A stretch of DNA of 64,000 bases from Strigamia acuminata (GCA_949358305.1 OX442315.1:35676427-35740426); one strand, 5' to 3'. Shown: positions 19,853-31,300, counted from the first letter of the stretch. Numbers and translations are program-made. Notes: generated by a model not told the origin, from the sequence alone.

Positions 19853-22429
19853 ATGGCGTCCAACAAAGAAAATTTTATCAGATTGAACTGTTTCCTTATT
19901 CCTGCAGCAAATCAAACGATTCGGGAATTTTTTTTGAAACAATGGAGAAAATGTGCGAATGAAGACTGGAAAAGCACGCCGGATCAAGGCAAAGCGTTCT
20001 CAACGGGAGTCGGGCGAAGAGCGTGGACAACGAGCAGTCGCAGGCAGAAGAAATTGCTCGAATGCGGCAACATTTCTCTCTGGGATTTGAGACTTTTCAA
20101 TCACGTCTTCCAGAAGACAGATTTCGGCGCCGGAAATGGATTGACGGGACGAGAAAAACAGCTTTTAAACGACTTGTCAATGCTACAGAATGACTTACAA
20201 CGCAATTGCAAACTACTGATGTCGAATGACGAGTACGAGAGCAAGGTCCAACAAATTGAAGGCATTTTAAAACATTTCGGGCCGTCTGCGGAAGATCTAT
20301 TGACCAAACTGAATTTGACGGATACAAAGAAGGAATTGACCGCTCTCCAGTTAAAAGACGTGGCAAATTCGTTATTCAAGGCGAAGAAATACGAAGAAGC
20401 GATTCGATCCTACAGCCAGGCGATCGAATTGATCGAAATCTCCAATAAATTGCTCGGGGAATTACATTCCAATCGATGTGCCGTTTACTTAACGGTCCAC
20501 GCCGGTGGTTCAAACAGCATAGGAGCTTTGGAAGATGCGAAAAGAGCCGTTCGACTGTCGCCGGAGTGGTTTCGCGGTTATTATCGTCTGGGCTGCGTTT
20601 ACCGACTTCTGGAGAAATTCGAAAAGGCTTTTAAATACTTCAGCATCGCTTTGGAATTGGAAAAGAATAGAATCGAAATAATTCCGCTACTCGATGAATG
20701 CGAGCAAAGAATTCCGGAACCGAAATCACTTCGCGAGCTTTTGCTGCAAGACGACATTCATAGTCCCCAAGAAAACACCGACGTGCTGAACGAGAGATTT
20801 CAATCAAACATGACTCCTGATGGATTGAAGAAGCTATTCAACTCTAAAGACGGAAATCTAATGAAAGCGGAGTACTTGATGAGATTCGAAGAATCCGAAC
20901 CGGATTTCGAAAAATTATTGGAATTGCTTTGGAAAGCGGTGGATGAAAAAAGCGCACTGGCGCTTTACTACATCGCAAACTTGTACAGATTAGGCTTTGG
21001 CGTTGAGATGGACGTTAAAAAAAGCATTAAATTGCTAAAACGAGTGGCATTGAGCCCAAAATCGTCCGATTCCTACAATGACAGTGGCATCGCTTTTGCC
21101 CAAAACGACTTGGGTCATATGTATAGGAAGGGAATTGGTTTGCCCATCGATTTAGAAAAGTCGATCAAGTTTTACCGGAGGGCTGCTGATAATAAAAGCA
21201 GTTTCGGCGCTATAAACTTGGGTCTGTGTTATCTGAATGGAACGGGTGTGGGATGTGATGAGGTAAAGGCTGTGCAATATTTGAAGTACGCAGCGAAGCT
21301 ATTTGATGTTAATGCCGTGTCGATTTTGGCGACATATTATTTAGTAAAAGCGCAAGATGCCGACCAAGCGGCGGAATGGCATCAGCGAGCCGTTTCCCAC
21401 GGCAGTTTGGAAGCCATTTCAAAATCGGATGAATTTAAGACTAAAATTGGTAAATTGAAAAGCAAGTTTGCCGGAATTGATAAAGAAATGAAGCGTTGGG
21501 AAGAAATTAGCGGATTGGTCACGGCGGATCTGTCGATGAAGAAACGGAGAGAGAGATTCATGGAGAGGAGTTGTTCCCGAGACGGGAAATTTATTCCTTC
21601 GGAAATTGTGGATAAATTTCACAAACAGCGTGTGCCACTTTCAGACAGGAAATACAATTTTGACGTTAAGGTTTTGGACGAGTTTTCGAAAAAGGGGTCG
21701 GTGACTGCCAGAGAACTGAAGAAAGCGATTGTTCACTTCAATCTGGCCGTTGAATTGTTAAAACGCGGTAGTATCGTTGACTGTGTGCACCATCTTGCGG
21801 AAAGTATTTGCATCTCTGATTTGGTCGTGGATTTCAATGTTTGCCACGAGGTGATTGGTCTAACGGAAGCGATGGACGTCGATTTAACAATGTCACCGAC
21901 TTTCGATAGGGATTTGAGAGTGTGTATCACGATGATTTATCTCATGTGTTTAGATCAAGCCGAGGACTATCTTAAGGAATGTATTCGGATTTATCCCGAC
22001 TTTGCTTGGTTCCGCGAATTATTGTCCGCTACGTACGCATTTTTGCACGAAACGGCAAAAGGATTGAAAACGGTCAATTCTGCTCTGGAAAAGTTCCCGG
22101 ATAATTTCGATCTTTGGTACGCTAAAGCAATTTTTCTGTATCAAACGAAAGGGTCAAATAACGAGGAGTTGATGCGCGCTTGCGAGAGGTATTTGTGTTT
22201 GGCGCCACCTGATGAGAGATGGGTGCCTCGGATTTACTACGTAATGGGGATACGGAGCAGAGTTAGGAGGAAGGAGGCTGAAAAGTATTACAAGATGGGT
22301 TTGGAAGCGCAGAAATTGCAGTTGCCTTGTTTCTCGTCGGATGAATGTCCGGAAAAATCGTACCTGGAGTCAATTCTGGGTTTGTTTGTACCCACAGAGC
22401 GAATTAATGTGGCGCCAGTCAAGATATGA
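19853..22429 (+). CDS. TPR/Sel1-repeat protein, MYND lost (gene 1, 858 aa)
   Basis: A single coding exon. The ATG sits directly after a splice acceptor shared by all copies; an in-frame ATG 18 nt earlier lies in the polypyrimidine tract and is not used here as the start. The N-terminal 130 residues are family-specific (W, R and K-rich). TPR motifs at about 155-285 (ANSLFKAKKYEEAIRSYSQA, HSNRCAVYL, GYYRLGCVYRLLEKFEKAF); Sel1-like repeats at about 365-520 (LYYIANLYRLGFGVEMDVKK, LGLCYLNGTGVGCDEVKA); a second TPR-like helical array at about 610-830. TPR and Sel1 arrays are protein-binding scaffolds; no enzyme domain is seen. The stop comes about 560 nt early relative to gene 4, through an internal deletion that removed the linker and garbled the MYND finger. 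Confidence 0.85.
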   Translation: MASNKENFIRLNCFLIPAANQTIREFFLKQWRKCANEDWKSTPDQGKAFSTGVGRRAWTTSSRRQKKLLECGNISLWDLRLFNHVFQKTDFGAGNGLTGREKQLLNDLSMLQNDLQRNCKLLMSNDEYESKVQQIEGILKHFGPSAEDLLTKLNLTDTKKELTALQLKDVANSLFKAKKYEEAIRSYSQAIELIEISNKLLGELHSNRCAVYLTVHAGGSNSIGALEDAKRAVRLSPEWFRGYYRLGCVYRLLEKFEKAFKYFSIALELEKNRIEIIPLLDECEQRIPEPKSLRELLLQDDIHSPQENTDVLNERFQSNMTPDGLKKLFNSKDGNLMKAEYLMRFEESEPDFEKLLELLWKAVDEKSALALYYIANLYRLGFGVEMDVKKSIKLLKRVALSPKSSDSYNDSGIAFAQNDLGHMYRKGIGLPIDLEKSIKFYRRAADNKSSFGAINLGLCYLNGTGVGCDEVKAVQYLKYAAKLFDVNAVSILATYYLVKAQDADQAAEWHQRAVSHGSLEAISKSDEFKTKIGKLKSKFAGIDKEMKRWEEISGLVTADLSMKKRRERFMERSCSRDGKFIPSEIVDKFHKQRVPLSDRKYNFDVKVLDEFSKKGSVTARELKKAIVHFNLAVELLKRGSIVDCVHHLAESICISDLVVDFNVCHEVIGLTEAMDVDLTMSPTFDRDLRVCITMIYLMCLDQAEDYLKECIRIYPDFAWFRELLSATYAFLHETAKGLKTVNSALEKFPDNFDLWYAKAIFLYQTKGSNNEELMRACERYLCLAPPDERWVPRIYYVMGIRSRVRRKEAEKYYKMGLEAQKLQLPCFSSDECPEKSYLESILGLFVPTERINVAPVKI

Positions 22430-22575
22430 TTCGTTGCTGCTACTGTGAAAGACCGGTTCAGTATTAAAGTGTGGCAAGTGTCGCAGAGCCAGTTATTGCT
22501 GTAAAGTGTAAACAATGCCAGGTCAACAATTGGAAGATTTTGGAGCATAAGTTAATTTGCTATTCTAATTTGTTT
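22430..22575 (+). pseudogene. Decayed MYND finger behind gene 1
   Basis: Immediately after the stop, the DNA aligns with the MYND-coding end of gene 4 (CGTTGCTGCTACTGTG to GGAGCATAAGTTAATTTGC), but with frame breaks and an internal stop. It is the untranslated remnant of the ancestral C-terminus. Confidence 0.85.
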
Positions 22576-22786
22576 TAATTATGTAATTATTTATTTCGTT
22601 TTAGTTTTTGTTTTACGAGTTTGTAAAAGTTTGGAGTGTTTTTTGTGTTGTAACTTGTAACATTTAATTCTACTGCGATACATCATTCATTAGCTTGTTT
22701 GTTCATATAATTCTGTCAATTAAATACAGATAAAAGTTCTTTCAACAGTAAACGCAGAAAAGTTTCTTTGCAATGAATGCATTCTA
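22576..22786 (+). repeat. 3' flank of gene 1
   Basis: Untranslated AT-rich sequence homologous to 17971-18152, continuing at 23065-23220 beyond a MITE. It probably includes the 3' UTR; no clear gene is seen. Confidence 0.6.
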
Positions 22787-23064
22787 CTGTACTGCCCCGT
22801 TTAATATCTTCGGCGTTTGATTTTTTTGAGCCGCCTCTTTCCTCCCTTTCCCCCGCCGCTTATTCGGATTCGGCGCATCAGCAAAAATTCACCGATTTTT
22901 TGCGAAAAATGGTGATTTTTCCGTTAAAATCACAGATTTTTTTTTAAAAAAATGGTGTTATTTGCAAAAAATATGTGCTTTTACAGGACCAGGCCCAATT
23001 CCTGAAAACGCCGCTGACCGCCTGTCGCTGAAATGAACCCTGGCTACAATACGAGGCGCTACGG
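22787..23064. mobile_element. Tc1/mariner-like MITE (278 bp) with TA duplication
   Basis: Inserted between bases that are contiguous in the paralogous copy at 18153. Ends are CTGTACTGCCCCG and, inverted, CCGTAGCGCCTCG (9 of 13 matching), flanked by TA on both sides (22785-22786, 23065-23066). It has no coding capacity. The inside has runs of A and T with GATTTTT words. Confidence 0.65.
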
Positions 23065-23220
23065 TATCTGCACTTCCAATGGGCAAGGCGCAGTGTAATA
23101 AAGATTTACGAGGGCGGTTTCACGTTGTGTACTAATATTTACGCCACAAGAACCAGATGTATACGTACTACTTCCATCATAATTGGGACGAAAGCGACAG
23201 TAGGTGGCCTCTTGTCAAGA
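23065..23220 (+). repeat. Continuation of duplicated 3' flank
   Basis: Matches 18155-18320 (CTGCACTTCCAATGGGC, then ATTTACGAGGGCGG and CAAGAACCAGATGTATACG). Homology fades after about 23215. No ORF is seen. Confidence 0.7.
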
Positions 23221-24970
23221 TGATAGAAAAATAAATATTTTTTATAGACTGGAAAATATTTTTGAATTTTAAAAAAATCGAACCGGTTGAAAAACAAGTT
23301 TGTAGTAATCCTGAATCTACTTTATTAAAATTAATCAATAAATACAACCCAAGACTACTATTGAATGCCAAAACTGTGGACTTATATCTATTCTCTAAAT
23401 TACTTCTAAATATCTTACCCTAAATTGATTCACTAATTCATACGAATAGCTAATCAATTTATTTCCCTCTTAAATCTCTCTCTAATAAAGTAACTATCAA
23501 TTAATATGCTTAAACGGATATTTAATGTTATTAGATATACATAATATAAGAAATAGGAATATTAAAATTATACAAAACTATTTAAACTTAAACTACGAAA
23601 GGAAGAAATAAGGAAAATAATAATAAATGTAGAATCGACGGCGACAATGGCTTGTTGTCGTCGTTCGCGCTCGGTGAAACTGGCGTCGTCTCGCCGATTG
23701 TTGTCTGCAAATGGCGACGTCTCGTCCTCGTTCAACTCGTACGAAACTCCGACGTAATTCTCGACTCACCGCAATCGTAATTAAATCCTATTTCTCCTCA
23801 AGGAACTTCTCCTATCCAATCGACGGCTTAAAATCCGTATTTTCTCCGCTACACGTGAGAATGTCCGGCTCAGATTCCGGTTCTCACTAACACTGGATTT
23901 TCACAGTGTTTTCTCCAACTGCTTCTTCAAATAATCCTCGATGAAATCCCGCTATTGTGAGTGCACAATAGCAAGAATGATAAATCCCACTGTCTCCTTG
24001 GTGAAACAGCAAGAACACTCTCACTGAAATCCCACTGCTCTCTGATCAAGCAGCAAGAAATATCTCATGTCAAAACTGTGTTTCTGACACAAGAAAAGTG
24101 AGTCCAAAATACTGGGAAATTTATCACAAAACTCTGCTAAAATATATCCAATTTTGCCAAGTTTGTTGTGATGTGTTTTCCTCAAAAATAAAATCCAGAC
24201 TGAGGAAAAAGTGAACGTTTTTTGTCTGGTGACAGGAAATGCTTCCTGCCACCCACTTTTCCTCCCGGCCCGTCACCCTGGTAACGAGGCACAAAAACTA
24301 AACTTTCCCTATTTTTTATCTGATTAAACAGGAAATTCGCCAAAACTTAAACTTCTTATATTTTTATGGTTCTTTAAAAAATGCAAAGCTTTTCCTTCCT
24401 CAAAATAAACGTTTTTTCCTAATTTTAGTTTATTTTACTAAAATTATTCTCGGGCTCTTGATCCACAAACGAATATATTAAACTTTTTTATCATTTTCAG
24501 AGAAATAAAAACACTTTTAATATAAATTTTTTCCTTTATTAAATACAAATAAAACGGCTCAACATCCGTAACGAAAAAATTAAAATAATAAACTAAAACT
24601 TCCACGCGGTGACCACCGGCCACCGCAAGTTTACACGTCGTTTTAAGAAGTCGGGTCATTTCCTCGAATCCCGTTTCCTCGAATTTCGGTTTTTTTCGAT
24701 GAAACGTACCGTTTTTTGCAAAAGTTTCGATGAAACAATACAAAAAAAAAAAAAAAAAAAACTGAAAAATTACCGAAAAATTACCAAAAACCGAAAAATA
24801 AAACAAGGAAATATCTTTATTGCGATTACAATTATTGTTTGAAGTTGTGTGCTATACCTCGGATGACATCCTTACGAGAGGCATCGGCTTCGTGGGTGTG
24901 TGTAGTTGGATCACTAATCCTTTCCGGTCGCAATATATTAGAATTAGTGGTTATTCGTCCGCCACAAGGC
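23221..24970. other. AT-rich spacer with an LTR-like repeat module
   Basis: No gene is supported. At about 23935-24090 three degenerate units of about 45 bp occur (AAATCCCACTG...AGCAAGAA), like the modules inside the LTRs at 40184 and 10838. With the GC-richer block at 23640-23860, this suggests an old solo LTR whose ends I cannot fix. A poly-A run of about 20 nt lies near 24745. The 120-codon minus frame at 24444-24806 contains GFEEMTRLLKTTCKLAV, which I do not recognise. Confidence 0.4.
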
Positions 24971-27934
24971 TTATAATAATTTTCGCATTTCCAATAGATG
25001 CGATCGGGCATTCATTCCGAGCACGGGCTCGTCGATCAACACGCAACTCAACGCCCGTTGCTCGTAAATTCGATTCGCAAATGGATCCATCTCGTTCAAC
25101 ATGATTGGCCGGATACCTGCCAAACTCGACGGTGCAGTTTGCTCCAAACCTTGACACCAAGTCGTTTTGACAATAGATTTGCCACAATTTTTCGATAGAA
25201 TAAACATTTCTTCAACTTTTGACCTGTGCCCCGTTATTATTGCAACTCGACCAGGATCAGTCAATTTCGCTTCCGTCAATTCATCAACAATGAACGGCGC
25301 CACATCAACAACGACCCGCGCCACATCGCTTGACTTTGTGGGCACACACACACCCATCAGAGCCAACATCGACTTCAGACAAGATTTTTCGAAACATTCA
25401 ACTGGCAAGAAATAAGGTAACTGCAATTTCTCCGCTTCCAAACCCATCTCGTAATACTTTTCAGCCTCATTCTTCCTCGCATTCTTCCCACCACGACTCC
25501 ACATCCCCATTACGTAATAAATCCGAGGCACTTGTCTGTCGTCAGGTGGCGCCAAAGACAGATACTTCTCGCAAGCGAGCATTACTTCTTTGTTATTTCT
25601 ACCTACTTTTACAGTTTCGTGCAGAAAAATTGCTTTAGCGAACCAAAGATAGACATTATCGGGGAACTTTTCCAAAGCACAATTGACCACTCTTAAACCT
25701 TTTTCTGGATCCTGCAGATATCCGTACACGGAGGCCAATAATTGGTGAAACCAAAGACAATCGGGGAAAATGCAAATAGATTCTATAAGAAACTCCGCCA
25801 TTTTTTCTAAAGCCAACATATAATTGATCGAGACACACACCTTGAAATCCCGATCAAAGGTTGATGGTAATTTTGTAAAATCGATGCTTATATCATCCAT
25901 AATTAGAGCAACCACCTTTCTACAAAACATGCAATCTACAACCAACTCAGAGATGCAAATACTTTCAGCAAGATGGTGCACACAGTCAACAATACTGCCA
26001 TTGTTAAACAATTCAACGGCCAGATTGAAGTGAACGAGTGCTTTCTTCAGTTCTCTGGCGGTTACCGATCCTTTTTTCGAAAACTCTTCCAGAACTTTAA
26101 CATCAAAGTGATAACCCTTTTTAGGAAACGGCAGATGCTCTTTTTCAAATTTATCCAGAAGCTCCGAAGAGGTTTTAATAAATTTACCGGCTCCGACACA
26201 ACTCTTCTCCACGTATCGCTCTCTACGTTCTTTGATCGACAAATCCGCCGCAACCAATCCGCTAATTTCTTCCCAACTCTTCATTTCCTTGTCAATTTTG
26301 GCAAACTTGCTTTTCAATTTCCCAATTTCAGTCTTAAATTCAGCCGATGTTGAAACGGCTTTCAAATTACCGTGCGAAATAGCCTGCTCATGCCACTTCG
26401 TCGCTTCATCGACATCATGCGCATTTAAGTAATATGTCGCCAAAAGAAACATGGCGTTTGAATCAAATAGCTTCGCTGCATGCTTCAGATATTGCACAGC
26501 CTTTACCTCATCACATTCCACGCCCGTTCCATTCAGGTAACACAAGCCCAGGTTTATTGCGGCGAAACTGTTTCCATTAGAATAAGCCCTTTGGAATAAA
26601 TTGACGGACTCTTCTAAATCGATGGGCAAACCATTTCCCTTCCTGTACATACAACCCAAATCGTTTTCTGCAAAGCCTATACCATTATTATTATTGGCGA
26701 TATCTGACGATTTCGGACTCGATGCAACTTGTTTAAGCAATTTAATGCTTTTTTCTACGTCCATCTCAACTCCAACACCTAATCTATACATGTTTGCGAT
26801 ACGGTAGAATGCCAGCGTGTTGTTTTGATTCGCCGCTTTCCAAAGCAATTCCAAAATGTCTTTGTAAACATTTGGATATTCTTCAAATCTCATCAAGTAC
26901 ATCGCCTTCCTTAGACAAAAGTCCGGGTCACTTTCGTCTCCCGAGGTAAACAGTCTTTTTATTAAATCGGGAGTCAGGCTTGCTTGAAATCGCTCGTTCA
27001 ACATGGCGATCGTGTCATGGATGCTTCCGATGTCGTTTTGCAGCAGAATCTCGCGAGGCGATTTCGGTTTCGGAATTCTTCGCTCGCATTCGTCACGCAG
27101 CGAGATAATTTCGGTTTTTTTCGGTTCCAATCCCAAAGCGATGCTGAAATATTTAAAAGCCTTTTCGTATTTCCCCAGAAGTTGGTAAACGCAGCCCAGA
27201 CGGTAATAACCGCGAAACCACGCCGGCAACAGTTGCACGGCTCTTTTCGCATCTTCCAAAGCTCCTTCGCTGTTTGAACCAACGTCGTGGGACATTAAAT
27301 AAACGGCACATCGATTGGAATGTAATTCTCCGAGCAGTTGTTTCGAGACTTGGGTCAATTCGATCGCCCGACTGTAGGTTCGAATCGCTTCTTCGTATTT
27401 CTTCGCCTTGAATAACGAATTTGCCACTTCTTTTAACTGGAGAGCGGTCAATTCGTTCTTTGTATCCGTCAACTTCAGTCTGGTCAATAGATCTTCCACA
27501 GATGGCTCGAAATGTTTTAAAATGCCTTCAATTTGTTGGATCTTCCTCTCGCACTCGTCATTCGTCATCAGAATTTTGTTTTTGCGGTGAATGTCGTTCT
27601 GCAACATCGACAAGTTGGTTAAAAGTGATTTTTGACGTTTGCTCAATCCATTTCCGGCGCCGAAATCTGTCTTCTGCAAGACGTGATTACAAAGTCTCAA
27701 ATCCCAGAGAGAAATGTTGCCGCATTCGAGCAATTTCTTCTGCCTGCGACTGCTCGTTGTCCACGCTCTTCTTCCGACCCCCGCAACGAATGGATTCCCT
27801 TGATCCGGCGTGTTTTTCCAATCTTCGTTTGTGCAGGTTCTCCATTGTTTCAAAAAGAAACCTTGAATTCTTTGATTTGCTGCAGGAATGACGAAGGAGT
27901 TCAATTTGATGTAACGTTCTTCTTTGGACGCCAT
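24971..27934 (-). CDS. TPR/Sel1-repeat protein, MYND replaced (gene 2, 987 aa)
   Basis: The longest intact family member. Start is the ATG after CTTTCAG, as in the other copies. TPR at about 155-290, Sel1-like repeats at about 370-530, second TPR array at about 620-850, then a linker (DPGRVAIITGHRSKVEEMF) shared with gene 4. It agrees with gene 4 up to IDEPVLGMN, after which about 13 unrelated residues lead to a stop. The 130 residues that in gene 4 follow, including the MYND finger, are absent, and the DNA beyond is unrelated, so the gene was cut by a rearrangement. It points opposite to its neighbours; its 5' region is split by element E. Confidence 0.87.
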   Translation of the reverse strand: MASKEERYIKLNSFVIPAANQRIQGFFLKQWRTCTNEDWKNTPDQGNPFVAGVGRRAWTTSSRRQKKLLECGNISLWDLRLCNHVLQKTDFGAGNGLSKRQKSLLTNLSMLQNDIHRKNKILMTNDECERKIQQIEGILKHFEPSVEDLLTRLKLTDTKNELTALQLKEVANSLFKAKKYEEAIRTYSRAIELTQVSKQLLGELHSNRCAVYLMSHDVGSNSEGALEDAKRAVQLLPAWFRGYYRLGCVYQLLGKYEKAFKYFSIALGLEPKKTEIISLRDECERRIPKPKSPREILLQNDIGSIHDTIAMLNERFQASLTPDLIKRLFTSGDESDPDFCLRKAMYLMRFEEYPNVYKDILELLWKAANQNNTLAFYRIANMYRLGVGVEMDVEKSIKLLKQVASSPKSSDIANNNNGIGFAENDLGCMYRKGNGLPIDLEESVNLFQRAYSNGNSFAAINLGLCYLNGTGVECDEVKAVQYLKHAAKLFDSNAMFLLATYYLNAHDVDEATKWHEQAISHGNLKAVSTSAEFKTEIGKLKSKFAKIDKEMKSWEEISGLVAADLSIKERRERYVEKSCVGAGKFIKTSSELLDKFEKEHLPFPKKGYHFDVKVLEEFSKKGSVTARELKKALVHFNLAVELFNNGSIVDCVHHLAESICISELVVDCMFCRKVVALIMDDISIDFTKLPSTFDRDFKVCVSINYMLALEKMAEFLIESICIFPDCLWFHQLLASVYGYLQDPEKGLRVVNCALEKFPDNVYLWFAKAIFLHETVKVGRNNKEVMLACEKYLSLAPPDDRQVPRIYYVMGMWSRGGKNARKNEAEKYYEMGLEAEKLQLPYFLPVECFEKSCLKSMLALMGVCVPTKSSDVARVVVDVAPFIVDELTEAKLTDPGRVAIITGHRSKVEEMFILSKNCGKSIVKTTWCQGLEQTAPSSLAGIRPIMLNEMDPFANRIYEQRALSCVLIDEPVLGMNARSHLLEMRKLL

Positions 27935-28089
27935 CTGAAAGTGAGAAATTAATTCGTTATCAAATTCGTGATTTTTTTTTCTGCCAAATTCTCAAATCGA
28001 AAGTGATAGTAAAATGGTTCGAACGCGATTTAAATTATTTCCTGATCTTATTTTAAAAAATAAAATTCGTTTTATATTTGTCAGTTACC
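27935..28089 (-). promoter_or_regulatory. 5' intron end of gene 2
   Basis: Homologous to 37458-37613 upstream of the minus-strand fragment at 37140. It begins with the CTTTCAG acceptor next to the ATG and ends at the target duplication TTACC, where element E is inserted. The promoter side continues at 31958. Confidence 0.65.
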
Positions 28090-28305
28090 TGTTGGAAATC
28101 GTGTGGTTGAAATAATGCAACATCATCGTAGGGTTAAAGAAATACAAGTGATTTTATTTAGAACAATTCACAGGTTAAATATGATGACACTTAGCCATGA
28201 TTGGCTGTTACAGAATGGACGTTTCTTGGACGTATCAGCGACAGGCGCGGAACGTCCGAGCGCCCTCTCGCGACGTATTGGCGGCCGACACACATATGTC
28301 CAACA
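28090..28305 (-). repeat. 3' LTR of element E (216 bp)
   Basis: Same length and, by eye, same sequence as the LTR at 31737. The neighbouring 28306-28318 reads GAGAGGAGAATT on the minus strand and is a likely polypurine tract. Confidence 0.92.
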
Positions 28306-28350
28306 AATTCTCCTCTCGGACCGTCAATACTCACACTTAATACAAATTAA

Positions 28351-31300
28351 TTACACTTTACAAATTCGATTCCTCTCAATCTTGCCATCCGCGTTCGAAA
28401 ACTTCTTCGCATTCCCTTGCTGGTTTTTTATTTTTGTAATAAAATCTTCTGTGCGGAGTAGCACAGCTTTCTTTTCGTGATTCGCGCTTTCCTCGTGGCT
28501 GTTGTCGACTATCGGTGTTTTCCCATATTTTCGGCGTCTGCGTTTTTTCTTCTTTTTGCGATTCGTTCTGATTTTACCATTTGGGGTCACGTCTTTGCTC
28601 TCGAAAATTTCGCGTTTGCTTTCTTCGTGTAGGAGCAATTTGACCGAATCGTAATTCCCACCATCTTCGTCGTGTCTCACGCCGATTCCATCGTACTTTG
28701 AACTTTGTAAGTCTGCACCGATCTTCTCTTCCAGGCTTGCAGCTTGTAAATCGCGTCCTTCTCTATCGTTCTTGGAAATTTCGTCGAGTCTATCCAATCC
28801 CGCATTAAACTCGTCTTGTGTCTTGTCGTCGGGCCCATCTTGGTCAAGCACGAATTTACTACGTTTTTGATTGTCGTCGCGCTCGATCTTGTATTCTGCG
28901 TCCAAAACGTCGTGCTTTGCGTTGGATTCGACCCTTTCTCTTCCCAAGTCGCTCCTCGTGCGTACGTCCTTGCTCCATGTGTCGCAGTCGTCGTCACTCC
29001 TCTCACCGTTGTTTACTTTGTAATTGCACACTTGATTTTCGTTCGAACTCGGCCCAACCCTGTGAAGTAAGAATGCATTATGACCTCGATCATCGCCGCC
29101 TCGTTTCCGCTCTATCTCCCTCGTCCGTTCGGCAGACTTCGTTTTCATGGCCTTTATCCACCTGTCGGAACCAATCGAGTGTACCGCTTCGATCCCTTTC
29201 GAAATACTGGCCATTGAACTTGTAACTTGTTCACGCTCGGTCTCGATCTTGTCTTCTATCTTCTTCATTCGTCCCCAAGACTCGATCGAATTCACGGCTT
29301 TCTTCGCACTCCGAAATTGTTTTGACATCAACTTCATCTCCTCGTCCATCCACTCCTCGGATTTAATCGGTTCCATTTCGTCGTAGTAGGGTTCGATTTC
29401 TTCCGATACGTTGGCCATCGCTCTTGATTTTATTCGCATTAGTTCTTCTTCGCTCGCCGTTTTTTCTGCGAGATTTTGAACTTGGCACTCTGCCATCGTG
29501 GATCTCGGCGCGCGTCGTTGAGTGGGCGGTGGCGGTTCGCTTTGGATTTCATCTTGTGCGTTCTCCTCTCGATTCCCGTCTATTATTTCGTCATTTTCAT
29601 CTGCGTGCTTGAATTTTTCTTCGTCAGAACTCGTCTTGATTTCAGATTCGATCTCCAAGTCGGTGTATTCGGGTTGCTTCGCGGTATCGGCTTCACTGCG
29701 TAGCATCGGCGCGCCCAACTCGTTCTCGTCGAATTTTACATTTCGTTCCTCGTTCTCCTTTTGATTTTCGGTCACGGATTCGTCGTTTCCGAGTAAAGCA
29801 TCAGGATCTACTTCAGGTGTCGACTTGTGTTGCGCATCGAATTCGGAAATCTCCGCTTTAAACTTGTTTAATTTCGCATCGGACTCGTCTGGTTTTGTTT
29901 CGAAAAAATTCCCGACTTGCGTTTTTCTGCACGGTACCGATTCATTCAACTCGTTTACGTCAGACTCTTGTAATTTTACGACAAATCTAGCCAATTTCGC
30001 ATCCAATCTAGCTTCTTTTACGTCGAATTCGCCAAGTTTCTCGTCAAGCTTTGCTAACTTTGCATTAATTTCTTCTAGTTTCGCATCTACTTCCGCTCGC
30101 TCCGCAGCAATGTCCGCTTGTTTTGAATCAAGTTTGGCATTCTTGTTTTCAAAATCATCCGATTCTTCGTTTTTCTCGATGATTTTTACGTTTGTCTCGC
30201 CAATTTTTACGTTCGTCTCGCCAATTTTTACGTTCGTCTCGTCAATTTTTACGTTCGTCTCGCCAATTTTTACGTTCGTCTCGTCAATTTTTACGTTCGT
30301 CTCGCCAATTTTTACGTTCGTCTCGCCAATTTTTACGTTCGTCTCGTCAATTTTTACGTTCGTCTCGCCAATTTCTTCGTCGTTCTCTTCAAATTCGTCA
30401 TCGTCTTCTTCGTAATCTGGATCATATTCGTCGTCTATTTCATAATCGCCAAAAACGTTAAATCTGAATCGGATTTTATCTCTTCTTCTATCATCGTCGT
30501 TGTTCCACGTATCGTCGTCTTCGTCCTCCGCATCATCGTTTTCCTTCTCCGCGTCGTCGTCTTCGCTCTTCTCATTGTCGTCCACGATGTGGCATTCTTC
30601 TTTTTGTTCATCGGCGTCGTGCCACGTGCGTCCGTCAGCGCCGCTCCACGTATTGCCGTCGTCGGATCTTGGGAATCGATATTCTTTCCTCACGGCTTCC
30701 GTAGGTGTCGAAATTTCAGTCGCGCACAAGTTTCCTTCGGGTTCCAGGTTCCGCTTGAATGTGGCACGTTTGGTATTCGTTCTCTCTCTCTTTGGTTTTG
30801 TGCAAGCTGACGCCTTGTGCCCGCTCCCTTCGCAGTTGAAGCAGAAAATTGGGTTTTTGCAATCACTCGCCATGTGTCCAGGTTTGTTACAATTATAACA
30901 CTTCCTCGTGACTTCACGTTTTTCAAACTTCTTCCGGCCATCCGCTCTGTACGCGACGTCCGCGCTTCCTTCGATTTTTATGTTGTTCTGCGTTTCACGT
31001 GATCTCAAAATTTTTCGCGCATCTTGTAGTGTAGTCGTTTTATTTGCTCTGATGCCCTCGGCCGTGGCGTCGAATTCTTCTCGCAATCCCCTTAATATCG
31101 CGTATTTGGCCTGAGTTTCCTTTATATCCCCTCCGTAGGAGGCGCATTTAGTTCTCAGTGCCTCGACTCGGTTTACGTACTGGTCTATTGTCTCTTTCGC
31201 GGTCATTTTGAGGCGCAGCAACTCGTCCAAGCACTCGTACTGGAGATCTGTTGTATCGATATCCATATTTTTCTTTATGTCGTCCCAAAGTTGTTTAGCG

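Noticed and set aside
30182-30375. CRISPR-like regular repeats
   Set aside because: Units are contiguous 21-mers without spacers, in frame in a Gag ORF, in a eukaryotic genome.
29825-30461. Long antisense ORFs opposite the element E Gag repeats (poly S/F/V repeats and repeated SRQFLR units)
   Set aside because: They are the reverse and shifted readings of the 21-bp minisatellite in a frame kept open by the biased codon content of the real ORF.
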